Source: CAZKCK01 sp964552325
GTDB taxonomy: Bacteria > Bacteroidota > Bacteroidia > Bacteroidales > TTA-H9
DNA length: 6,388 nucleotides
Direction: 5' to 3'
Assembly (NCBI GenBank): GCA_964552325.1
Contig: CAZKHA010000195.1
Coordinates: forward strand, 1-6,388
The first letter of the stretch is position 1. Each line of letters begins with the position of its first letter. Position numbers and translations under genes: made by a program. Positions 1 through 5,123 of this stretch are shown piece by piece. Below the pieces are notes generated by a model, which worked only from the letters and a program-made list of their open reading frames with translations, searched no databases and had not been told where the DNA came from.

Positions 1-2
1 AG

Positions 3-47
3 CCTGCCCTGAGCCTGCCGAAGGCTTGCCTGACTCTATAGGCAGGG
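3..47. repeat. GC-rich repeat-like segment at left edge
   Basis: AGCCTGCC occurs twice (1-8 and 12-19), with a near copy, GGCTTGCC, at 23-30. Positions 7-24 read CCCTGAGCCTGCCGAAGG, which resembles a short dispersed sequence (CCCTGAGCTTGTCGAAGG and variants) that I recall from many bacterial genomes, often between genes. The segment can also fold: CCTGCC (3-8) pairs with GGCAGG (41-46), or TGCCT (27-31) with AGGCA (40-44). It is more GC-rich than the AT-rich DNA that follows. The assignment to a dispersed repeat is from memory. Confidence 0.35.
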
Positions 48-69
48 TGAGGATGCTGGCTCGAAGCGG

Positions 70-88
70 CTAATTTGTCATAAATTAG
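70..88. repeat. perfect inverted repeat, 7-bp arms
   Basis: CTAATTT (70-76) and AAATTAG (82-88) are perfect reverse complements around a 5-base loop. No T-tract follows on the plus strand, so this is not a textbook intrinsic terminator. It lies 8 bases before a second perfect inverted repeat. Confidence 0.5.
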
Positions 89-96
89 GTTTGCAG

Positions 97-121
97 CAAT
101 CCTAAACTTAGAGTAGGATTG
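97..121. repeat. perfect inverted repeat, 8-bp arms
   Basis: CAATCCTA (97-104) and TAGGATTG (114-121) are perfect reverse complements with a 9-base loop. With the repeat at 70-88 it makes two tandem hairpins within 52 bases. It could be the end of a gene lying to the left of the window, a protein-binding site, or a small structured RNA. Nothing in the sequence decides between these. Confidence 0.5.
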
Positions 122-142
122 TGAAACGGAAAGTCAAGCATT

Positions 143-313
143 TTACGGATGAGTCAACTGCTCTGCAAGCATTTCGCCCAAATTGTAATCAGTTTGATAG
201 TATAATTTGCTTAAAGCCGCATACCCAGCCAAACCGTAATATTTCTTTTTGAATGAGTTATGATCACGCATTGATAAACATCCCCGCAAAACACTGGTTT
301 TTTTAGCACCCAT
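143..313 (-). CDS. weak hypothetical small protein, 56 aa
   Basis: An ORF runs from ATG at 313 (complement) to TAA at 143-145. The frame also allows a TTG start at 325. The product would be a basic 56-residue protein beginning MGAKKTSVLRG, rich in Lys and Tyr, with a mildly hydrophobic middle (YYGLAGYAALSKLYY) and an acidic patch near the end (DYNLGEML). I recognise no domain, signal peptide or clear membrane segment. There is no ribosome binding site and no good TAnnTTTG box on this strand. It is reported only because it is the longest open frame in a 588-base stretch without another gene. Chance opening is a real possibility. Confidence 0.2.
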   Translation of the reverse strand: MGAKKTSVLRGCLSMRDHNSFKKKYYGLAGYAALSKLYYQTDYNLGEMLAEQLTHP

Positions 314-335
314 GGGTTTCAACAAAAAGCTTATT

Positions 336-343
336 TATATTTG
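336..343 (+). promoter_or_regulatory. candidate Bacteroidota -7 box TATATTTG
   Basis: TATATTTG is a full match to the Bacteroidota -7 consensus TAnnTTTG. An ATG follows at 348-350, but its frame closes after 26 codons. No good TTTG-like -33 element is seen at the usual spacing; the nearest is TTTC at 317-320. It may be a relic promoter of a broken gene, or could feed the serine hydrolase about 250 bases downstream. Confidence 0.3.
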
Positions 344-588
344 TGGCATGTTTAAAAATCCACTTTCGGCCAAAATAAGTTTAATACCATGCCAGCAATA
401 TACGCCTTGCCCGAAACTATCGAATTAAGCACACAAGCAACTTTCCTTGGGCATCATCAAGTGTTGTTGTAAAGGAGCTTACAAACGAATTGATGATTTT
501 TGAGGCAAGTAATGCTGTGTAATAGGCTGGCTGGATGAGCGAACTTAATGGAGGCTGCAGGGTCTAGCATTAAAGAACAAAGCCAAGC

Positions 589-1710
589 ATGAAAATACCG
601 CTGATAATACTTTACGTTTTAATAATGCAGACAGCTTTTGGACAAGCAAATACCAACGAACACATGAACGAAAAAGAAAAAGCATTGCAAGCCGTATTAG
701 ATAAGGTAACTGACGGCACGAAAATATTTGGGACATCGTTTGCCCTCAAAAAGGACAGTTTAATGTGGTGTGGAAGCGCCGGGGATTTACAGAAAGACCA
801 AGCTTATTTTATAGCCAGCACTACAAAATTGTTTACTACAGCCCTTATTTTACGCTTAAAGTCAGAAGGAAAACTAAACCTTGACGACAAAATCAGCAAG
901 TATTTAAGTCCATCCATTTTACAGGACTTACATGTTTACAAAGGGCATGATTATTCGGGCGAAATAACCATAAAACAGCTACTTGCCCATACATCGGGGC
1001 TGCCAGATTACTTTCAAGGAAAAGGAACTAATGGCCAAAGTTTGGAGGATGAATTGAAAAGCGGGCACGACCAAGCTTGGACTTTTGAACAGGCTATTGA
1101 AAGAGCCAAATCAATAAAACCACTTTTTGTTCCCGGAGCCAAGGGCAAAGCTCATTATTCGGATGCCAATTTTCAGTTATTGGGAAGGATCATAGAAATT
1201 AGTACCAATAAATCGTATTCCGAAAACTGCAACCAGCTAATTATTAAACCGCTTTGTTTATCGAGCACCTACCTGTATCATGACTGTAATGACACAACCC
1301 CCAAGGCGCTATATTTTAAAAACAACAAACTGATCATACCTAAAGCAATGGCCTCCTTTGGTGCCGATGGCGGAATCGTTTCAACCTCAGGAGACCTCCT
1401 CATTTTTATCCAAGCATTTTTTACAGGCACTTTGTTTCCAGCCGAATACATAAATGAATTGCAACAATGGAACAAGATATTTTTCCCGATGCGCTCAGGT
1501 ATTGGAATACATTTATTCAAACTTCCATGGTTATTCAATCCCACGGGAGCTGTGCCCTACTTCATTGGTCACTCGGGGCTTTCGGGAGCATTGGCTTATT
1601 ACAGCCCACAAGAAAATCTATTTATAGTAGGCACTGTAAATCAGGTAGCCCATCCGGATATATCGTTCAAAACAATGATAAAATTAGCACAAAAAGTGCT
1701 GAAAAAATGA
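589..1710 (+). CDS. secreted serine hydrolase, beta-lactamase/PBP-like (class C fold)
   Basis: This is a 373-residue serine hydrolase of the Beta-lactamase (PF00144) type, the family of class C beta-lactamases, D,D-peptidases and esterases. Residues 1-19 form a signal peptide (short basic start, hydrophobic core, AFGQ end) with no lipobox cysteine, so a soluble periplasmic or exported enzyme is expected; this also favours the start at 589 over the Met at residue 26. The nucleophile motif is S77-T-T-K80. The LLAHTSGLPDYF block (131-142) is typical of the family. The second motif reads Y190-S-D192, where Y-x-N is usual. GADGGIVST (258-266) and H328-S-G330 complete the site, the latter standing for the KTG box. 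Substrate cannot be told; peptidase, esterase or beta-lactam hydrolysis are all possible, and resistance should not be assumed. No clear promoter box lies directly upstream. Confidence 0.9.
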   Translation: MKIPLIILYVLIMQTAFGQANTNEHMNEKEKALQAVLDKVTDGTKIFGTSFALKKDSLMWCGSAGDLQKDQAYFIASTTKLFTTALILRLKSEGKLNLDDKISKYLSPSILQDLHVYKGHDYSGEITIKQLLAHTSGLPDYFQGKGTNGQSLEDELKSGHDQAWTFEQAIERAKSIKPLFVPGAKGKAHYSDANFQLLGRIIEISTNKSYSENCNQLIIKPLCLSSTYLYHDCNDTTPKALYFKNNKLIIPKAMASFGADGGIVSTSGDLLIFIQAFFTGTLFPAEYINELQQWNKIFFPMRSGIGIHLFKLPWLFNPTGAVPYFIGHSGLSGALAYYSPQENLFIVGTVNQVAHPDISFKTMIKLAQKVLKK

Positions 1711-1894
1711 AAAGAAAGCTTGTAACACAGCATGGCCTCTGACAAGTTTGTGGGGAACTTGGTACGTTGGTTTGCCAAAGCATTCCAAGAATTACCAGCA
1801 GTGGCCTACCATAAAACCCAAGCCAACGCAAAACAAGTTAATGGCAAGAGTTTGCTGTTCAAAATTAACGGATTACAAATATCGATAAGAAAAT

Positions 1895-2182
1895 ATGAAT
1901 TATTACTTTATAGCTCACATCCGCATTAACGACTTGGAAGAATACCATAAGTACATCGATAAATCGGGCGCTGTGTTCGCGAAATACAAGGGCGAATACT
2001 TGTCGGTAGACAACGACGCCACCCTACTTGAAGGGAAATACGACTATACGCGCACGGTGATGATTAAGTTTAACAGCAAAAGCGATTTTGAAGATTGGTA
2101 CTATTCAGATGAATATCAAGCAATACTAAAGCACCGCCTTAACGCTGCCGATTGCGACACCATGTTGATACAGGGTATTTGA
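1895..2182 (+). CDS. DUF1330 family protein
   Basis: A 95-residue soluble protein of the DUF1330 family (PF07045), small alpha/beta proteins with a ferredoxin-like dimeric fold related to the dimeric alpha-beta barrel group. The pattern is visible throughout: an opening strand YYFIAHIRI (3-11), a helix with DLEEYHKYID (13-22), a central strand around TRTVMIKF (52-59), then the family's signature-like segment SKSDFEDWYYSDEYQAILKHR (61-81), and a final strand TMLIQG (89-94). Length is typical of the family. No signal peptide or membrane segment, so it is probably cytoplasmic. The biochemical role of the family is not established. ATG at 1895 is the first Met in frame and no Shine-Dalgarno is seen, as is common in Bacteroidota. 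It is separated from the serine hydrolase by 184 bases, so joint transcription is uncertain. Confidence 0.88.
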   Translation: MNYYFIAHIRINDLEEYHKYIDKSGAVFAKYKGEYLSVDNDATLLEGKYDYTRTVMIKFNSKSDFEDWYYSDEYQAILKHRLNAADCDTMLIQGI

Positions 2183-2269
2183 AAACGGCAATTGATTGCT
2201 TGGCAAAAAAACATCCATCGTGATAGCATTTGAAACCCATTTTTAGCAGCTGAGTATTTCTAAAAACCC

Positions 2270-2277
2270 TACTTTTG
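2270..2277 (+). promoter_or_regulatory. candidate Bacteroidota -7 box TACTTTTG
   Basis: TACTTTTG fully matches TAnnTTTG and is followed after two bases by ATG (2280-2282), an arrangement that would give a very short or absent 5' leader. No convincing TTTG -33 element is seen at normal spacing. If active it would drive the small frame at 2280-2394 and probably the membrane-protein gene at 2414, 19 bases beyond that frame's stop. Confidence 0.4.
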
Positions 2278-2279
2278 CC

Positions 2280-2394
2280 ATGTTAAAGTTCGTCGAACAT
2301 TTAGCCGGGCATTCCATTTTGGCAGCGTTGGCAAAACACGGTGTTAGCCCCTGACGAGTTTATTGCTAATGATATAAAAACATTGAAAAAATAG
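2280..2394 (+). pseudogene. candidate 37-aa microprotein interrupted by a +1 shift at CCC-TGA-C
   Basis: ATG at 2280 opens 24 codons (MLKFVEHLAG, HSILAALAKHGVSP) and stops at TGA 2352-2354. In the +1 frame, starting at CCT 2350-2352, the sequence continues PDEFIANDIKTLKK to TAG at 2392-2394. Skipping one C in the run of four at 2348-2351 joins these into a 37-residue basic protein with an amphipathic Leu/Ala-rich N-terminal half and a natural-looking HGVSPDEF junction. I do not recognise the family. Three readings fit: a one-base insertion in a decaying gene, a sequencing error in the C run, or programmed +1 frameshifting, since CCC-UGA-C lets peptidyl-tRNA-Pro slip to CCU over a weakly terminating UGA-C, as in the logic of prfB. 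No prfB-like upstream Shine-Dalgarno stimulator is seen. A chance ORF is also possible. The -7 box at 2270-2277 supports a real gene start. Confidence 0.35.
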
Positions 2395-2413
2395 ATTTTA
2401 TACAAATTGAACA

Positions 2414-4228
2414 ATGAAAGACTTTAAGCAACTTACCCTTATAACCCTGATTGTGCTTAGCGGCTTTTTGGCAGTTTTTCGCTTGAACAATGTTCGCACC
2501 AACGAGATTGCCTGGGATGTTTTAGGATATTATTTGTATTTGCCCGCCACGTTTGTGCAGCACGATCCCATGCTAAACGACATTAGCTGGCTGCGGCAGC
2601 TTAATGAAGAGAAAAAGCTTACAGGCACACTCTACATGGTTACGGTAAACGACAAGGGAGAGCCCATGTATTTCTTTTTAATGGGAACGGCATTTTTCTA
2701 TCTGCCTTTCTTTTTGGCGGGAAGTGCTTTTGCTGCTGCTTCAGGCGTTCCTGTGGATGGATTTAGCCCGCACTTCCAGTATTCGCTGGTAATAGGCGGT
2801 ATAATTTACACGCTGATAGGTTTGGTGTTTTTGCGTAAAATACTTAAACGATTTTTCCCCGAAAAACTAGCTGCGCTTATAATGTTGATAATTGTTTTTG
2901 GCACCAATTATATCAATCACCTTACACTCGACAACCTAGCTACAGTGAATGTGCTATTTATGCTTACCACGCTTATTATTTGGAACACCATAAAATGGCA
3001 CGAGAATTACAAAGGGAAACACTTAATTGCAATTTTTGTGGCGATAACTTTAACGGCCTTGGTTAAACCAAGCGAGATTTTTGTGCTGTTTATACCCCTG
3101 CTGTGGAATGTGACCTCGGTAGATGGCATAAAACAGAAATATAAACAAGTGATGGCCAACAAGATTTATGTAGGAATAGCTGTGCTGCTATGTTTAGCCC
3201 TTGTCTTGCCACAATTGCTGTATTGGCATGCTAAAACGGGGCAATTTATTTATGATAGCTACAAGAACCCGGGCGTTGGCCTCGATTATTTTTCGCCACA
3301 CATTACCGATGCCCTGTTTAGCTACCGCAAAGGATGGTTGCTCTATACACCTATCATGATGTTTTCGTTGGCTGGTTTCTATTTTATGTACAAAAACAAC
3401 AGGGCAATATTCTATGCTTGCGCGGTTTATTTTGTAGCATCGTTTTACACCATTGCCAGCTGGACCGAATGGTGGTACGGCGCTGGCTTTTCAAATAGGC
3501 CGTTAATAACAACCTACCCTATTTTAGCCATTAGCCTAGGGTATTTCCTGCTTTATGTAAGCCAACAGAAGCTATCGGTAAAGGTTGTGTTTGGCATTGT
3601 AGCCACTTTGATGGTGGTTTTCAATCAATTTCAATGGTGGCAGTACAAGAATTTTATCCTTGATCCCTACCGAACAACCAAAGAATATTATTGGGCTACC
3701 TTCCTTAAAACCACGGTTACCGATGCCGATCGCGAATTGTTGTTGGTGGAGCGTGATGCTACCGGCAAGATGGATTTTAAACAGGAATACAAGTATCAAA
3801 AAAGCCTTTTCTTGACCAATGATTTTGAAGCTCAAGATGCCAAAGGCAACCAAGAAGAAAATGGAAACAGCTTTTACCGCCTCACCGAAGAACAGGAGTA
3901 TTTCCCGGTTTTGGAGACCGCATTTGGCGAACTGACCAACCAGGATCATTTTTGGCTAAAGACAAGCTGTGATATACGCTTCGCCGAAGGTTTTGAGGGC
4001 ACACTGCCCTGCCTGATACATACCATGGAACGCTCGAATGGTTCGTATGGGTATTATGCCACTGATTTGCAGCTCGACTCAATTCCCAATAACTGGCATC
4101 ATGTGGAGGTTATGTACCTTACGCCCGAAATTAGGAGTAAAAAAGACCGCGTAAAATGCTATTTTTGGAAACGAGGGAAAAGCGGTTTTGATATCGATAA
4201 CATTAAGGTTGAAATTTATAAGCAATAA
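2414..4228 (+). CDS. GT-C-like polytopic membrane protein, putative glycosyltransferase
   Basis: A 604-residue protein with a membrane part (about 1-410) and a soluble C-terminal part (about 410-604). Hydrophobic segments lie near 7-23, 86-110, 124-140, 152-166, 174-191, 203-230, 251-270, 308-326, 332-348, 364-382 and 389-405. The layout resembles GT-C glycosyltransferases (PMT/GT39/GT87-like), which take sugars from polyprenyl-phosphate donors on the outer face of the inner membrane. The first loop after helix 1 has the expected acidic motif, EIAWDVLGYYLYLPA (31-45), and a late loop carries SWTEWWYGAGFSNRPL (349-364). The C-terminal region has alternating short hydrophobic runs, a FWLKTSCDIRF segment and a closing FDIDNIKVEIYK, suggesting a beta-sandwich, perhaps carbohydrate-binding. 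Substrate is unknown. ATG at 2414 is the only sensible start, preceding a positively charged lead and helix 1. Family assignment rests on layout and motifs only. Confidence 0.7.
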   Translation: MKDFKQLTLITLIVLSGFLAVFRLNNVRTNEIAWDVLGYYLYLPATFVQHDPMLNDISWLRQLNEEKKLTGTLYMVTVNDKGEPMYFFLMGTAFFYLPFFLAGSAFAAASGVPVDGFSPHFQYSLVIGGIIYTLIGLVFLRKILKRFFPEKLAALIMLIIVFGTNYINHLTLDNLATVNVLFMLTTLIIWNTIKWHENYKGKHLIAIFVAITLTALVKPSEIFVLFIPLLWNVTSVDGIKQKYKQVMANKIYVGIAVLLCLALVLPQLLYWHAKTGQFIYDSYKNPGVGLDYFSPHITDALFSYRKGWLLYTPIMMFSLAGFYFMYKNNRAIFYACAVYFVASFYTIASWTEWWYGAGFSNRPLITTYPILAISLGYFLLYVSQQKLSVKVVFGIVATLMVVFNQFQWWQYKNFILDPYRTTKEYYWATFLKTTVTDADRELLLVERDATGKMDFKQEYKYQKSLFLTNDFEAQDAKGNQEENGNSFYRLTEEQEYFPVLETAFGELTNQDHFWLKTSCDIRFAEGFEGTLPCLIHTMERSNGSYGYYATDLQLDSIPNNWHHVEVMYLTPEIRSKKDRVKCYFWKRGKSGFDIDNIKVEIYKQ

Positions 4229-4250
4229 CCTATTGGTTCTTCGCTGTTTT

Positions 4251-4321
4251 ATACCGGATTGCGAAATGTACTAAGCTATATTTCGCAAGCTCCTTTGGCT
4301 TAACATTTTTTGCACCGGTAT
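4251..4321 (+). terminator. nested inverted repeat after the GT-C gene, possible terminator
   Basis: TTGCGAAATGTA (4259-4270) pairs with TATATTTCGCAA (4277-4288) over 12 bp, with one G-T pair and a 6-base loop. It starts 31 bases after the GT-C stop codon. ATACCGG (4251-4257) and CCGGTAT (4315-4321) form a further 7-bp pair that encloses it. A T-run (4305-4311) follows only after a gap, so it is not a classical intrinsic terminator. Position and stem length favour transcription termination or mRNA 3'-end protection; a binding site is an alternative. Confidence 0.45.
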
Positions 4322-4477
4322 TATGCAAATAATCCTCGGGCTACACTCATGCAACAAACCAAAAAAGCCATGCCACTCCAAAATGATTTTTCTTCGAACA
4401 AAGTTCAGAGTGGATGCTTAATCTTGCGGGAGAACGGTACAAAAATGAAGTGCTAGGTAATCAATGGATGATTATTC

Positions 4478-4492
4478 TTGAGCTAAGCTCAA
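4478..4492. repeat. short perfect inverted repeat TTGAGC-TAA-GCTCAA
   Basis: Arms of 6 bp (4478-4483 and 4487-4492) flank a 3-base centre. It lies in the middle of the long intergenic stretch and could be an operator or chance. Confidence 0.35.
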
Positions 4493-4639
4493 CGCCAGTC
4501 TAGTATAGGTTTATTGGACTTTTGCCGAAATGGCCTAGCTAACTACTATCCACATAAAAAGGCAAAGCACCTTGTTGGTTACCTGTATTCTGCAATCCCG
4601 AAAACTGGTTTTACGCCTGAGAATCACCAAGCTTCGTGA

Positions 4640-4674
4640 AACAAGTTTAGAAAACCTTGTTGCATGGTTTTTTT
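4640..4674 (+). terminator. weak hairpin with T7 tract
   Basis: AACAAG (4640-4645) pairs with CTTGTT (4656-4661), with a 10-base loop, and seven T follow at 4668-4674 after GCATGG. The stem is short and AT-rich and the tract is 6 bases away, so any terminator would be weak. It lies 60 bases upstream of the DUF2809 start and might also act as leader attenuation. Confidence 0.22.
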
Positions 4675-4698
4675 ATAGACTTTTGCGGGATGGTTAAC

Positions 4699-4716
4699 GC
4701 AACTATTTACAGTTGC
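4699..4716. repeat. inverted repeat GCAACT-6-AGTTGC upstream of DUF2809
   Basis: Perfect 6-bp arms (4699-4704 and 4711-4716) around ATTTAC, ending 17 bases before the ATG at 4734. The position suits an operator or a hairpin that masks translation initiation; no direct evidence for either. Confidence 0.35.
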
Positions 4717-4733
4717 ACCTAAGGGAAATACCC

Positions 4734-5117
4734 ATGAAACGAAACCCCTATTTATATAGCGCACTTTTGGTTATAACAGTGGCGGCAGGCCTGGCCTCCA
4801 GGCGTTTCCCTGCATATTTGCCTGAATTTGTCCACTTGTATGCGGGCGATGTGCTATGGGCTTTGATGGTTTTTGTTGGCTTGTGCATTGCTTTCCCTGG
4901 CAGAAGCACCAAAACCCTTGCAATAGCCAGTCTCTTATTTTCGTTTTGCATCGAAATCAGCCAGTTTTATCATGCACCTTGGATTGATGGATTGCGTTCG
5001 TATAAACTTGGTGGGTTGATACTTGGCTTTGGGTTTCATTGGAGCGATATGGTTTGCTACACACTGGGTGTGGCATTTGGTATTGCCTTTGACCGTTTAT
5101 TTTTCCACAAATTCTAA
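4734..5117 (+). CDS. DUF2809 family membrane protein
   Basis: A 127-residue integral membrane protein of the DUF2809 family (PF10990). Four hydrophobic stretches are visible, near 7-21, 39-54, 61-77 and 92-120 (the last possibly two helices). Family landmarks are present in order: GLASRRFP (19-26) after helix 1, the YAGDVLWALMVF block (36-47), EISQFYHAPWIDGLR (74-88) with charged and aromatic residues between helices, and the closing G-x-GFHWSDMVCYTLG segment (98-112). Length is usual for the family. The biochemical role is unknown. A TTG codon at 4713 would add seven residues, but ATG at 4734, giving the normal MKRNPY start, is preferred. The MDR gene begins 6 bases after the stop, so the two probably share a transcript, with this gene first. 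Confidence 0.88.
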   Translation: MKRNPYLYSALLVITVAAGLASRRFPAYLPEFVHLYAGDVLWALMVFVGLCIAFPGRSTKTLAIASLLFSFCIEISQFYHAPWIDGLRSYKLGGLILGFGFHWSDMVCYTLGVAFGIAFDRLFFHKF

Positions 5118-5123
5118 TTACGT

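Larger units (their letters stand above)
1..588. other. gene-poor left flank with repeats and broken frames
   Basis: No confident gene is present before the serine hydrolase. The stretch holds a GC-rich repeat-like segment (about 3-47), two perfect inverted repeats (70-88 and 97-121), a weak minus-strand ORF (143-313), a TATATTTG promoter-like box (336-343), an ATG five bases after it that opens only 26 codons (348-428), and further short plus-strand frames up to 592. A small inverted repeat, TTGTAA-6 nt-TTACAA, lies at 467-484. The mix of short open frames and structured DNA suggests decayed coding sequence or a regulatory region; I cannot say which. Confidence 0.6.
4229..4733. other. 505-base intergenic stretch rich in inverted repeats
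   Basis: No confident gene lies here. It contains the nested inverted repeat at 4251-4321, small inverted repeats at 4478-4492, 4640-4661 and 4699-4716, and several short frames: 35 codons from ATG 4349, 29 codons from ATG 4414 to TAG 4501-4503, and 10 codons from ATG 4690. The 4414 frame (MLNLAGERYKNEVLGNQW and on) reads like protein and is open backwards to a TGA just before position 4388, so it may be a relic of a decayed gene, but no family is recognised. GACTTTTG occurs at 4517-4524 and 4678-4685, one base off TAnnTTTG. Confidence 0.55.

Noticed and set aside
1278..1544. 88-codon minus-strand ORF
   Set aside because: It lies wholly within the serine hydrolase gene on the other strand and shows no domain.
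1707..1775. Apparent similarity between 1728-1772 (CTCTGACAAGTTT) and the frameshift site at 2337-2380 (CCCTGACGAGTTT), with H..SDKF and HGVSPDEF peptides and UGA-C in both
   Set aside because: The match is about 14 of 17 bases, which is expected several times by chance in a window this size, and CUC is not a good slip codon. Only a family search could revive it.
1732..1929. 65-codon plus-strand ORF between the serine hydrolase and DUF1330 genes
   Set aside because: It overlaps the DUF1330 start by 35 bases in another frame, shows no domain, and its last third simply follows the DUF1330 coding sequence out of frame. Chance opening is more likely.
2188..2199. GCAAT-TG-ATTGC hairpin after DUF1330 as a terminator
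   Set aside because: The stem is 5 bp with a 2-base loop, which cannot fold stably, and it is followed by A rather than T residues.
2310..2360. Possible integron attC-like site (GTTAGCCCC with TTTTGGC/TTGGCAAAA symmetry)
   Set aside because: No matching RYYYAAC partner at the expected spacing, no neighbouring cassette site and no integrase; the symmetry is imperfect with a G-G mismatch.
3572..3949. 125-codon minus-strand ORF
   Set aside because: It is antisense to the GT-C-like gene, whose reading frame is strongly supported by its membrane segments and motifs.
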